64,000 nt of DNA from the NCBI GenBank assembly GCA_025462725.1, contig JAOAPE010000002.1:124001-188000 (forward strand), read 5' to 3'. The DNA comes from Terriglobales bacterium (GTDB lineage: Bacteria; Acidobacteriota; Terriglobia; Terriglobales; Acidobacteriaceae). Position 1 is the stretch's first letter, and each line of letters begins with the position of its first letter. Shown piece by piece: positions 10,017-18,919 of the stretch. The notes below the pieces were generated by a model. The model had not been told where the DNA came from. It did no database searches and saw nothing but the letters and a program-made list of their open reading frames with translations. A program made the translations under genes and the position numbers.

Positions 10017-11066
10017 TTGGCCAAAGACACCGCAGCTAAACCCGTTACCTACGCCGATGCAGGCGTGGACATCGCCGTCGCCAACAAGACCAAGCAGCGC
10101 ATCAAGTATCTTGCGCAGAAGACTTTTACCAAAGGCGTCTTGAGTGAGATCGGCGGATTCGGCGGCCTCTTCGCGGTAGACAAATCCAAGTTCCACGATC
10201 CCGTCCTCGTCTCCAGTGTTGACGGCGTCGGCACCAAGCTCAAAGTCGCCTTCGAGATGAAGATGCACCACACTGTCGGCGCGGACCTCGTCAATCACTG
10301 CGTGAATGACATTGCTGTGCAAGGCGCCACGCCCATGTTTTTCATGGACTACGTCGCCGCAGGAAAGCTCACGCCGGAGATCATCGAGAAAGTCATCGCC
10401 GGGATCGCTGACGCCTGCCGACACAACGGGTGCGCGCTCATCGGCGGGGAGACGGCAGAGATGCCCGGCTTCTATCCCCCGGGCGAATACGATCTCGCAG
10501 GATTCATCGTGGGCGTTGTTGATCGCAGCAAGATCATCACCGGAGAAAAAGTTCAGGTCGGCGACGTCCTCATCGGACTTCCATCCAACGGTCTTCACAC
10601 TAACGGATACTCGCTCGCCCGCAAACTCCTCTTCGAGATCGCGCGCTACTCTCCCGACAAATACGTGAATGAATTGAAAGCCAAAGTCGGGAACGAATTG
10701 ATGCGCACGCACAAAAGCTACTGGCCAACCATCCGACGCTTGCTCGACGCGGACTGCGTGAACGCGATGGCTCACATCACTGGTGGCGGCATCACGGAAA
10801 ATCTGCCGCGCGTGTTGCCGAAAGGAATCGGTGCGATCGTGGAGATGGGCTCCTGGCCCGTCCTGCCGATCTTCGAGCACCTGCAAAAGCTCGGTAACAT
10901 TCCACAGGATGAAATGCTGCGCACGTTTAATATGGGCATCGGCATGGTCTTAGTTGTGCCTTCAAAAAAGTTTAAGAAAGTGCAAACATTAATCGACCGC
11001 GCTGGCGAAAAGGCATACACGATTGGCCGCGTGGTGAAGGGTGATCGCAAGGTTACCTACTCATAA
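10017..11066 (+). CDS. purM: Phosphoribosylformylglycinamidine cyclo-ligase (AIR synthetase)
   Basis: A 349-aa PurM, fifth step of purine synthesis, converting FGAM to AIR with ATP. Visible signatures are the N-terminal YADAGVDIAVANK, the GGFGGLF and SSVDGVGTK stretches, the NDI/GATPMFFMDY region, GGETAEMPGFY (ATP-binding) and the C-terminal HITGGGITENLPRVLP. The start is a TTG with a GAAGAGA ribosome site upstream; no ATG is available before the conserved N-terminus. A cyclophilin gene starts 3 bp downstream and purN follows, forming a purM-ppi-purN operon. Confidence 0.97.
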   Translation: MAKDTAAKPVTYADAGVDIAVANKTKQRIKYLAQKTFTKGVLSEIGGFGGLFAVDKSKFHDPVLVSSVDGVGTKLKVAFEMKMHHTVGADLVNHCVNDIAVQGATPMFFMDYVAAGKLTPEIIEKVIAGIADACRHNGCALIGGETAEMPGFYPPGEYDLAGFIVGVVDRSKIITGEKVQVGDVLIGLPSNGLHTNGYSLARKLLFEIARYSPDKYVNELKAKVGNELMRTHKSYWPTIRRLLDADCVNAMAHITGGGITENLPRVLPKGIGAIVEMGSWPVLPIFEHLQKLGNIPQDEMLRTFNMGIGMVLVVPSKKFKKVQTLIDRAGEKAYTIGRVVKGDRKVTYS

Positions 11067-11069
11067 AAT

Positions 11070-11738
11070 ATGAAATCGATTTTTCCGAAAAATGTTCCAC
11101 GTGGAACACTGTGGAAATGGAACATACGATTAATAATCAGTTGCGTATTGCTGCTATCAATACCTATGAGCGCGGAACAGAAGAAAAAAACTGCTGATTC
11201 CGGGGTGCACGTGGTGTTTTCCACGGAACTGGGGAATTTTGAAGTCGTGATTTTCCCATCAAAGGCGCCAATCACCGTCACAAATTTCCTGAAGTATTTA
11301 GATAGTGGTTACTACAATGGCGGGGTTTTTCATCGCACGGTGAAGATGGACAACCAGCCGGGGAAGAATGTCCTGATCGAAGTCGTGCAAGCGGGCCCGA
11401 ATCCCGCAAGCGGCGAAGGCTTCCCGCCGATCATCTTGGAACGAACTGACAAGACTGGCATCAAGCATCAGGATGGAACGATATCGATGGCGCGCGATGC
11501 TGCCGATACGGCAACATCCGACTTCTTCATCTGCATTAATGATCAGCCGGAGCTGGATTTTGGCGGCAAGCGAAATCCCGATGGGCAGGGCTTCGCAGCA
11601 TTCGGTCATGTTGTGAGTGGCATGCATGTGATCAGAAAAATACAAGCGGCACCTGCCGAAGGCCAGAGACTCACTCCTCCCATTCGCATCCTCTCTGTAA
11701 AAAGAAAACCTTCGCTGACACCGGCTCCAAAAAGCTGA
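11070..11738 (+). CDS. Exported cyclophilin-type peptidyl-prolyl cis-trans isomerase
   Basis: A 222-aa protein with an N-terminal hydrophobic segment (about residues 20-35, then PMSA), suggesting export or membrane anchoring. The cyclophilin fold follows: FSTELGNFEVVIFPSKAPITV, GVFHRTVKMDNQ (the active-site Arg/Phe region), SMARDAADTATSDFFICIND and FAAFGHVVSGMHVI. It would catalyse proline isomerisation during folding of exported proteins. It sits between purM and purN (3-bp gap before, 1-bp overlap after). The N-terminal coding sequence carries a parS-like palindrome, which may constrain these first residues. Confidence 0.9.
   Translation: MKSIFPKNVPRGTLWKWNIRLIISCVLLLSIPMSAEQKKKTADSGVHVVFSTELGNFEVVIFPSKAPITVTNFLKYLDSGYYNGGVFHRTVKMDNQPGKNVLIEVVQAGPNPASGEGFPPIILERTDKTGIKHQDGTISMARDAADTATSDFFICINDQPELDFGGKRNPDGQGFAAFGHVVSGMHVIRKIQAAPAEGQRLTPPIRILSVKRKPSLTPAPKS
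11093..11108. other. parS: parS-like centromere site
   Basis: TGTTCCACGTGGAACA is a perfect 16-bp palindrome that fits the bacterial parS consensus TGTTnCACGTGnAACA. parS sites are bound by the CTP-dependent clamp ParB for chromosome segregation, cluster near the replication origin, and often lie within genes. Here it encodes codons 9-13 of the cyclophilin. I found no second copy in the window. Confidence 0.8.
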
Positions 11739-12349
11739 TGGCTCGGCTGGGAATATTGCTGTCGGGTCGCGGATCGAACTTCATCGCCATCGCCGACCAC
11801 ATCGCTTCCGGAAAACTAAAAGCTGAGATTGCGATTGTGATCTCGAATCGCGGTGACGCTCCGGGGATCGAAGTGGCGCGGCAGCGTGGATTGCATGCGG
11901 TCGTGATTCCATCGAAGGGCCTGACGCGGGAAGCGCATGATGCGCAGATCATTGCGGCACTGCAGTCGGCGAAAGTGGATTTGATATGTCTCGCGGGTTA
12001 TATGCGGTTGTTGTCGCCGGCGTTTGTGCGAGCGTTTCCGCAACGCATCATCAATATTCATCCGTCATTGCTGCCAGCGTTCCCCGGACTGGAAGCGCAG
12101 AAGCAGGCACTGGAGTACGGCGCGAAGATCACTGGATGCACTGTCCACTTTGTGGATGAGGATCTGGATCATGGACCGATCATCCTGCAGCGGGCGGTAC
12201 AGGTGCTTGACGAGGATGATGTCAGTTCGCTCTCGGCGCGCATCCTCCATGAAGAACACCTTGCATACAGCGAAGCGATCGCGATGGTCATCAATGGTGA
12301 CTGTGAGATTCGCGGGAGATGTGTGAAGAAGTCTCCGCGACAACGTTGA
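11738..12349 (+). CDS. purN: Phosphoribosylglycinamide formyltransferase (GAR transformylase)
   Basis: A 203-aa PurN, third step of purine synthesis, using 10-formyl-THF. Motifs are the N-terminal LLSGRGSNF phosphate loop, AGYMRLLSPAFV, the catalytic Asn-His in NIHPSLLPAFPG and the conserved Asp in HFVDEDLDHGPII. Length is typical. The ATG overlaps the stop of the cyclophilin gene by one base (TGATG), so the purine operon is translationally coupled. Confidence 0.97.
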   Translation: MARLGILLSGRGSNFIAIADHIASGKLKAEIAIVISNRGDAPGIEVARQRGLHAVVIPSKGLTREAHDAQIIAALQSAKVDLICLAGYMRLLSPAFVRAFPQRIINIHPSLLPAFPGLEAQKQALEYGAKITGCTVHFVDEDLDHGPIILQRAVQVLDEDDVSSLSARILHEEHLAYSEAIAMVINGDCEIRGRCVKKSPRQR

Positions 12350-12582
12350 CCTCAGCGGCTAGAGGCGGAGCGTGCGAGAGCGCGATAATGCAGGGCTGAA
12401 GCCCTGCTCCACCCAAGAGCTAACCCAAAAACTCGAGTTTCAAGTTTCGAGTTTCAAGTTTCAAAATCCCAAGGACGAAACCCTGCACACCCGAAGGCCG
12501 ACCATCAGCGGGCTCTTTGGTGAAGTCAGCAACATCCCAACGTTAGCTTCGCGAAGATGGGGCACCCGAAAATAAGCCGCTG
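12350..12582. repeat. Intergenic stretch with short tandem repeats
   Basis: No gene. It holds a small hairpin, gcagggctgaagccctgc (about 12389-12406), of a type scattered through acidobacterial intergenic DNA. It also holds a run of near-identical 'gagtttcaagtttc' units (about 12433-12463). Convergent gene ends (purN and the DUF4383 gene) flank it, so some of this may act in transcript termination. Confidence 0.5.
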
Positions 12583-13032
12583 TTACGCCACTCTGCGCGT
12601 GCGTTCGTCTCGCGTTTCCACCTGGTCAAGGACAGCCGTACGCGTCATTGCTGCGCCGATGATGAACAATATCCCGAGCAGGATGTGCACGGTGTGATCG
12701 GCGCTGCCAAACTCGAGCGAACCGGGAATGAGGCTCCACAATCGCGAGTCGCTGCCCATGTTGCCTGCGCCAGCGCCCGCAATAGCCGGACGCCCGAGCA
12801 AGAACCCGAAGACACCGAGCAGCAGGTACAAGATGCCGAAGGTGTAATCGAAATTCTTTGCGGACCGGAGATCAGTGGCGCTGCCGAAATAGAGCGCGAC
12901 GAATCCGCTGATCAGGTGGATCCAATTGTGAGCGTTGCTCAAGTGCATGCCCATGAAATCATGTTTTATGAAACCGATGATCCCAACGAGCACGAAGATA
13001 ACTCCGAGGACAGTAGCAAACGTCTTTGCCAT
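12583..13032 (-). CDS. DUF4383-like four-helix membrane protein
   Basis: About 149 aa with four predicted membrane helices: FATVLGVIFVLVGIIGF, IHLISGFVALYFGS, YTFGILYLLLGVFGFLLG, and VHILLGILFIIGAAM near the C-terminus. The conserved NAHNWIHLISG and ADHTVHILLGI motifs match the DUF4383 family, whose function is unknown. The ATG at 13032 puts the first helix right at the N-terminus; an upstream in-frame ATG at 13062 exists but adds a charged leader. It stands alone between purN and dut. Confidence 0.75.
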   Translation of the reverse strand: MAKTFATVLGVIFVLVGIIGFIKHDFMGMHLSNAHNWIHLISGFVALYFGSATDLRSAKNFDYTFGILYLLLGVFGFLLGRPAIAGAGAGNMGSDSRLWSLIPGSLEFGSADHTVHILLGILFIIGAAMTRTAVLDQVETRDERTRRVA

Positions 13033-13235
13033 CTCGAGACTCCTGCGTCGAAATACCTGCACCCATTAGAGTGTGTTTATGCAGGCCCTGAAGGTACGAT
13101 GCGGAAGTAGTGTCGGCAAGTTTCCACTTTTGAAAGTGATGGAACTCTGCCCAGAGCTGCCCGGAGTGGGTGGCGCTACTCTGACGTACTCTCGTCCCTC
13201 CTGGGTGGGGAGTTCACGCCTGATAAGATTCAGGA

Positions 13236-13670
13236 ATGCTGAATGTAAAACTTCTGCGAACTGAGGCGAAGGCGCCGACGGTGGCGCATCCGGGCGAAGA
13301 TCTGGGATATGACATATACGCTGCCGAGAATGTCACACTTGGTGCCAGAGGACATGCGATCGTGTCTACCGGGATTTCTGTGCAAGTCACATCGAACAGC
13401 GGCGAGGCGATGGGAGCGTTGTTGCGCGACAAGTCTTCGCTAGCGGCGAGGAGATTGATCGTGACTGCGGGAGTGATTGATTCGGGGTATCGCGGCGAGA
13501 TCAAAGTTGTAATGGAGAATCTTGGGGATACGCCAGCGGAGATCCATGCTGGGGACAAGATTGCTAACCTGATTCCTTATCCGGTGCTGACGGGTGAAGT
13601 AGTTGTGGTGAATGAGTTGTCGGAATCGAGCCGCGCGGCAGGTGGGTTTGGGTCGACGGGAAAGAAGTGA
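13236..13670 (+). CDS. dut: dUTP diphosphatase
   Basis: A 144-aa trimeric dUTPase that hydrolyses dUTP to dUMP, keeping uracil out of DNA and feeding thymidylate synthesis. All five motifs are present: DLGYDIYAAE (1), RDKSSLAARR (2), GVIDSGYRGEI with the catalytic Asp (3), GDKIANLIPYP (4), and the C-terminal flexible arm RAAGGFGSTG (5). The ATG at 13236 is the natural start. A second copy of the last 15 codons lies at 24.1 kb (see the entry at 24103). Confidence 0.97.
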   Translation: MLNVKLLRTEAKAPTVAHPGEDLGYDIYAAENVTLGARGHAIVSTGISVQVTSNSGEAMGALLRDKSSLAARRLIVTAGVIDSGYRGEIKVVMENLGDTPAEIHAGDKIANLIPYPVLTGEVVVVNELSESSRAAGGFGSTGKK

Positions 13671-13861
13671 AATGCCTTGGGCACGATGAAAGCATTGAGC
13701 GCACTGTTCTTTTCTTTATGTCCTTGGTTGATCCACCTGAAACAAAAATGAAGTGTTAAGTTAGAAAACTCTGAGTTATCCACAACGCGGGAAGAACTTC
13801 CAACTTATTCCAGTGTTCTTGTTCTCACCTTCGCAAGACAAATAACGACCTCAAGGAAATC

Positions 13862-15925
13862 ATGGATCGAAATCGTGAAAACGGTTGTGGGAAATCCTCG
13901 CCTTCGCAACAGCTAAGAACCAGGACATCACTGCAAAAACGTAACTGGAAACCGATATCGCTTGCGAGCATCGTCGTGTGTTTCTTGATCGTGTGCACGG
14001 GATGCGGCGGTTCGTCAGCTTCCTCAAGCACTGATCCGGTGACCATTGTGATTTCCCCGACGACCGTGACCTTACCGGTGAGCACATCGCAGCAATTTTC
14101 CGTGTCAATCGGGAATTCGACCAACACCAACGTCACTTGGCAGGTGAACGGTACGACCGGTGGAAGTGCCACGTTCGGCACGATCTCGACGGGTGGCCTC
14201 TACACAGCGCCGAGTTCGGTGCCAGCAACCGCGATCACAGTAACGGCAATTGCGCAGGCAGATACGACGAAGACTGCAACTACGACCGTTACCGTAAGCA
14301 ACTCAACGAAGATCGTCGTCAGCCCGGCGCAAAGCACGATAGCTGCTGGTGGCCAGCAGACATTCAGTGCAACGCTAGGTGGACAGGTAGTGAGTGCAAC
14401 GTGGTCACTCTCCTGCCAGAACGCAACTGCGGGAGCTTGTGGCACGGTGTCGCAAAGCGGCATTTATACCGCGCCGTTGTCTCCTCCTCCGGGACAATCG
14501 GTTTCGGTCGTCGCAAGTTCGACAAACAACACTGCGAATGCGGGCAACGCCAATGTCGTTGTGACTTTCGGCAGCGGCACGCTCTTTGGGCAGTACAGTT
14601 TCGGGCTCGCCGGCCTCGATGCAGGTCAGCCATTCAGCTCTGCCGGCAGCATCACCTTCGACGGCAAAGGAGGAATCACCGGCGGCATCGAAGACGTGCA
14701 CGGCAAAGGTGCGCCCATCACGATCACCGGGGGAACGTATGTCTCAGGAGCAGACGGTCGCGCGACTGCTACTGTTCATACAAGCAGCGGGGACGAGGGT
14801 TGGGAAATCGTCTTTGTGAACCATGCGCGCGCACTTGTGACGCGGGTGGATTCTGTGATCGCACGCGGCGAACTGGATGCGCAAGACAGCCTGCAATTCG
14901 GCAAGAGCCTGAACGGAGCCCTTAGCTTCCAGCTGGCAGGGAGTACGGGATCAGCAATTCCTGTGTCCGCCATGCTCGGTGGTCTGACGCTCGATGCACA
15001 AGGGAACATCACTTCGGGAGCGCTTGATAGCAACAATGGTGGCACCCTATCGACGAATGTGCCGGTCAGCGGGAACTCCAGCATCTCGAGTTCAGACAAC
15101 GGACGAGGCACGCTTACCTTAACGAGCAGCTTGGGCACTCAACAATTCGCCTACTACGTAGTCAGCTCTGCCTCCGCAAAGTTGCTTGAGATAGATGGAT
15201 TGCGCAACCTCTCTGGCACCCTTGGTTGGCGAACGTCAACGACGACCGCGGCGAATTATTCCGGGGCGTACGCATTCATCTTTTCCGGAGCAAATAGTCA
15301 AGGCGCAGTGGGTCAAGGAGGCACTTTCTCTGCAGACGCGAATGGCAACGTGACTAGCGGCACCTTTGATTTGAGCACTGACACGACATTCGGGCTTGGA
15401 TTTCTTTTTGCCGGATCGTTCGTAGTTTCAGATCCAGCGATAGGACGAACCATCGCAACTTTCAATGTGGGTGGATCGACATTGCAGTACGTTGTCTATC
15501 CGCCAAACCTGAATAACGAGATCGCGTTTCTTGAGATCGATAACCAGAACGTAACCAGTGGAACTGCTTTTCGACAAAGCAGCATTTCCAGTAATGGCTC
15601 CGCTCCATCCATCTCCGGGCAATTTGCCTTCGGCGCGGGTGAAACCAGCGCTGTTGTTCGGGAGGCAATCAGCGGAATCATCTCCCCTGCAGCAGCGGCG
15701 ACGGGGACGCTGGACCTGAACAACAACGGAAACATCACGCTGGGCACAAGCTTACAAAGCAGCCAGTTCTCTGTGACGTCACTGTCAGGCCGCGGAAGCC
15801 TTCTGTTGCAGGCGGGCAGTTATAAAGCCAGCTATACGACGTACATCCTAGACAACAACAACGTGCTCATGTTGCAGACAGATGGCAAAGGCGTTCTCAG
15901 CGGAACAATGCGGAGGCAGTACTGA
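13862..15925 (+). CDS. Secreted lipoprotein with Ig-like domains (family A, copy 1)
   Basis: A 687-aa protein with a lipoprotein signal: basic N-region, hydrophobic core LASIVVCFLIV and lipobox CTGC with the lipidated Cys near residue 48. Residues about 60-240 are two or three bacterial Ig-like repeats (VTIVISPTTVTLPVSTSQQFSVSI, then KIVVSPAQSTIAAGGQQTFSATL). The rest is a Gly/Ser/Thr-rich region with repeated 'FDGKGGITGG' and 'LDAQGNITSG' beta motifs. It is paralogous to the gene at 16551 and is the first gene of a three-gene operon. Probable outer-membrane-anchored surface protein; binding partner unknown. Confidence 0.8.
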   Translation: MDRNRENGCGKSSPSQQLRTRTSLQKRNWKPISLASIVVCFLIVCTGCGGSSASSSTDPVTIVISPTTVTLPVSTSQQFSVSIGNSTNTNVTWQVNGTTGGSATFGTISTGGLYTAPSSVPATAITVTAIAQADTTKTATTTVTVSNSTKIVVSPAQSTIAAGGQQTFSATLGGQVVSATWSLSCQNATAGACGTVSQSGIYTAPLSPPPGQSVSVVASSTNNTANAGNANVVVTFGSGTLFGQYSFGLAGLDAGQPFSSAGSITFDGKGGITGGIEDVHGKGAPITITGGTYVSGADGRATATVHTSSGDEGWEIVFVNHARALVTRVDSVIARGELDAQDSLQFGKSLNGALSFQLAGSTGSAIPVSAMLGGLTLDAQGNITSGALDSNNGGTLSTNVPVSGNSSISSSDNGRGTLTLTSSLGTQQFAYYVVSSASAKLLEIDGLRNLSGTLGWRTSTTTAANYSGAYAFIFSGANSQGAVGQGGTFSADANGNVTSGTFDLSTDTTFGLGFLFAGSFVVSDPAIGRTIATFNVGGSTLQYVVYPPNLNNEIAFLEIDNQNVTSGTAFRQSSISSNGSAPSISGQFAFGAGETSAVVREAISGIISPAAAATGTLDLNNNGNITLGTSLQSSQFSVTSLSGRGSLLLQAGSYKASYTTYILDNNNVLMLQTDGKGVLSGTMRRQY

Positions 15926-15930
15926 TCCCA

Positions 15931-16554
15931 ATGAAATCAATGGCCCGCTCCAAAAAAGTAGTTTCACTGTTGGTTTGCTCGGCAATAGGCACAATCATGT
16001 TACTGGCTTCGTCGTGTGGAGGATCGGCAAGTTCGGCCACGAGCGTGAGCAGTATCGTGGTGATCCCATCGGTCAGTTCAACGACCGTGAATGGACATCA
16101 AACCTTCACGGCGAATGCATTGAACTCTGACAGCAATAGCGTGGGCACAGTCACGTTCACATGGGCCAGCAGTGACGCGAACGTGGCCGTGATCGACAGT
16201 ACCGGCGTGGCGACGGGCAAGAGCGGTGGCACAACTCAAATCACCGCGACCTCGAACAATGTCACCAGCCCGCCTGTGAACCTCACCGTGTTTCCGGATG
16301 TCGCGTCCGTATCGATCACACCAATCAACGCCACAATCAAGGTTGGCCAGCAACAGCATTTCGTCGCCACCGCCACTGATGTGAAAGGCAACATCATTGC
16401 TAACGCAGTGCTCAATTGGTCGGTCAGCTTTTCCGGAGTAGCCACAATTGACAGCAGCGGCACCGCAACTGCCGTTTCAGTTGGAACGGTGCTCGTGACA
16501 GCCAGTGTCGGCGGCGTGAGCAGTCCCATTGCGACGCTGAATGTAACCCCGTGA
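15931..16554 (+). CDS. Secreted lipoprotein with BIG2-type Ig-like domains
   Basis: A 207-aa protein with a lipobox near residue 29 (LASSCGG). Two Ig-like domains of the BIG_2 type follow: SIVVIPSVSSTTVNGHQTFTAN with VAVIDSTGVATGKSGGTTQITA, and SVSITPINATIKVGQQQHFVA with VATIDSSGTATAVSVGTVLVTA. It starts 5 bp after family A copy 1 and overlaps the next gene by 4 bp (ATGA), so the three lipoproteins are co-expressed. An alternative ATG lies three codons in. Confidence 0.8.
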   Translation: MKSMARSKKVVSLLVCSAIGTIMLLASSCGGSASSATSVSSIVVIPSVSSTTVNGHQTFTANALNSDSNSVGTVTFTWASSDANVAVIDSTGVATGKSGGTTQITATSNNVTSPPVNLTVFPDVASVSITPINATIKVGQQQHFVATATDVKGNIIANAVLNWSVSFSGVATIDSSGTATAVSVGTVLVTASVGGVSSPIATLNVTP

Positions 16555-18845
16555 ATAAGCCTGATCTGGAACGAAACCTATTTCCCCTGGAGCCATCTGT
16601 GAAGTCCTACTCTTGCGTCGTTTTCGCGATATTTCTGCTGTTGCTATGTGGATGCGGTGGCGGGAGCAGTAGCACCTCAGGCACAGTTGCCGTAACGGTT
16701 TCCCCGACAAGCGGAACTATTGCGACCGGGACATCGATGCAGTTCACGAATACCGTACAGAACACCAGTAACACCAGTGTGATCTGGCGGGTGAATGGAG
16801 TTGCAGGTGGTAGCGCCGCGTTCGGAACGATAAGCGGATCAGGATTATATACAGCTCCGTCTGTCGTTCCAACCGTGCCGAACATCACCGTCACGGCTGT
16901 GGCCGCGGCTGACAGCAGCAAGAGCGCCGATGCAAGCGTGACCATCGCTTTACCAATATCCGTAAGCCCCTCGAGCGTGTCAGTGGTGGCGGCGCAAAAC
17001 GTGCAGTTCACGGCGAGCGTGACTTTCTCCACAAACACGGGCGTAAATTGGCTGGTGAACGGTGTGACCGGAGGGAATTCGTCAACGGGAACAATCGATT
17101 CAAACGGGTTGTATACCGCACCGAATTCGGTACCCGCGCCGAACAAAGTTACCGTGACAGCGGTTTCGAAGGCCGATGGGTCCCGTAATGCTTTGGCGAC
17201 CGTGACCATTACGCCGGCAGCGATTGTGATCTCTCCGACAGATGCATTACTGAGCGCGGGGGCGCAGCAAGCCTATACGGCAACAGTGTTGTCGAGCGCT
17301 GTGAAGCCGGTTTGGAAAGTAATGTGCGCAAGCACACAGCCGGGTGACTGCGGGAGCATCACATCCGATGGAACGTACACTGCGCCTCCGGGACCGCCTC
17401 TTCACGGAGTGGTTACGATTGAGGCCAATCTGAGCGATGGCAGTGGATCGAACGGAAATGTGACCGCAACCATCCAGTTCGGAAACGCAACTCTGGCCGG
17501 ACGGTATGTTTTCTCTACGGCAGACGAAGTCGGCCATGCGGTTCCGTCGCAAACTGGCACCATTGTTTTTGACGGCTCCGGAAACATTTCCGGTGGCCTC
17601 TTCGATACTGCGGATAAGCCGGGCGCGCCGACCTCTGTCACCGGAGGCACCTACCAGGTTGGCAGCGATGGCCGGGGCACAGCAGCAGTCCAGACAACGA
17701 GTGGACCGTTCAATCTACAGTTTGCTTTATCCAGCCACACAAAAGGATTTGTGGTTCGCACCGATTCAACAGCGAATCAGGCGGCGGGCACTTTGGAGTT
17801 GCAACAAATCATCCCAGGAACATCGGCATTGAACGGCGCGCATGTGCTAAGTGTTTCCGGATTCACCACGAGTGCATCAGCGGTACGCTTTGCCGAGGCG
17901 GGCAGTATCCTCACGAGCAACACCGGGGCAATCACTGGCGGGTCTATTGACTTGAACAAGAATCTCACGCTGCAAGCAAACAGTGTGAGCGCCGGCTCCT
18001 TCACGCAGCCTTCAATTGACGGCCGCGGAACGCTGACGTTTTCGAGCGCGAGTAGCACTCAAACTTTTGCTTACTATCTGATCGACAATGCACACGCCAG
18101 GATTGTCGCTGTGGATGGCTCGGATGCAGTCGGTGAGTTGTTCAGGCAGGCACAGGGATCTGTTTCCAGTCTGAGCCTTAGAGGACGCTATGCGTTTTTA
18201 GTAAATGGAACGATGAATGGCGATCCGTTTGGAGTGGCCGGTGTCTTTGCGCTGGACGGCTCTACAAGTGTCACGGATCAGCTGTTCGACGGACTCGCTC
18301 AAACGGTTTTCGATTTCAATCCGGGCAGCTATTCTGTGACTGATCCAACCACGGGACGCACCACAGCGACTTGGACAGCCAATTCAGGAACGAAAATCCA
18401 ATACGTCATGTATCCCCGAAGCGATGGTGGGCTGGCAATGTTAGAGAGCGACGGCCTATATCAAGCTTCCGGAGTTGCGTTGCCACAGACCTCGTCGGTT
18501 GGGAATTTTCTGGTAACACAAGGTGGTTTTGCATTGCACTTGCGAGGCAGTAGCTTCGCCACACCACTTATTGCAGAGCGTTATACGGGTCAGATCCGCT
18601 ACTCGAGCAGTTCCGCCTTAGTCGCGACCGTAGATGGAGCCAGCGTAAGTCAGGGATCAGCATTCACGCTCAATCTAACGAACCTCAATACAACTCGACA
18701 ACGTTACGTGTTTGGAACCGCTTCGGATGTAGCCACCCTCGCAGGTAAAGTCACCATTATGTATCGGATCAATGACGATGAAGTATTCGCGATTGAATCC
18801 AACGAGAACAGAACGTTGACAGGAATACTACAGCGGCAATTCTAG
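16551..18845 (+). CDS. Secreted lipoprotein with Ig-like domains (family A, copy 2)
   Basis: A 764-aa paralogue of the gene at 13862. The lipobox is LLCGC with Cys35. Three Ig-like repeats follow, marked by the recurring 'NTSVIWRVNGVAGGSAAFGTIS...GLYTAPS.VP' type unit, then the same Gly-rich 'FDGSGNISGG' C-terminal region. The extra length over copy 1 comes from one additional Ig-like unit. The start ATG overlaps the preceding stop (ATGA). Likely exposed on the cell surface; no enzyme motif seen. Confidence 0.8.
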   Translation: MNKPDLERNLFPLEPSVKSYSCVVFAIFLLLLCGCGGGSSSTSGTVAVTVSPTSGTIATGTSMQFTNTVQNTSNTSVIWRVNGVAGGSAAFGTISGSGLYTAPSVVPTVPNITVTAVAAADSSKSADASVTIALPISVSPSSVSVVAAQNVQFTASVTFSTNTGVNWLVNGVTGGNSSTGTIDSNGLYTAPNSVPAPNKVTVTAVSKADGSRNALATVTITPAAIVISPTDALLSAGAQQAYTATVLSSAVKPVWKVMCASTQPGDCGSITSDGTYTAPPGPPLHGVVTIEANLSDGSGSNGNVTATIQFGNATLAGRYVFSTADEVGHAVPSQTGTIVFDGSGNISGGLFDTADKPGAPTSVTGGTYQVGSDGRGTAAVQTTSGPFNLQFALSSHTKGFVVRTDSTANQAAGTLELQQIIPGTSALNGAHVLSVSGFTTSASAVRFAEAGSILTSNTGAITGGSIDLNKNLTLQANSVSAGSFTQPSIDGRGTLTFSSASSTQTFAYYLIDNAHARIVAVDGSDAVGELFRQAQGSVSSLSLRGRYAFLVNGTMNGDPFGVAGVFALDGSTSVTDQLFDGLAQTVFDFNPGSYSVTDPTTGRTTATWTANSGTKIQYVMYPRSDGGLAMLESDGLYQASGVALPQTSSVGNFLVTQGGFALHLRGSSFATPLIAERYTGQIRYSSSSALVATVDGASVSQGSAFTLNLTNLNTTRQRYVFGTASDVATLAGKVTIMYRINDDEVFAIESNENRTLTGILQRQF

Positions 18846-18919
18846 CCGTGTATCTGAACAATGAGCGCTGCCTCACTGTGCTTTTGCAGCGCGTGTTTGT
18901 GAGTATCCTCGCCGCGTGA

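Noticed and set aside
12389-12406. gcagggctgaagccctgc as a terminator for purN
   Set aside because: It is a short hairpin without a T-run and is typical intergenic repeat material in this group, so termination is not supported.
13776-13784. TTATCCACA, a perfect DnaA box, 2.7 kb from the parS site
   Set aside because: Only one copy was seen, with no cluster, no AT-rich unwinding region and no dnaA or dnaN nearby. About 0.5 copies are expected by chance in 64 kb counting both strands, so it is not evidence for an origin here.
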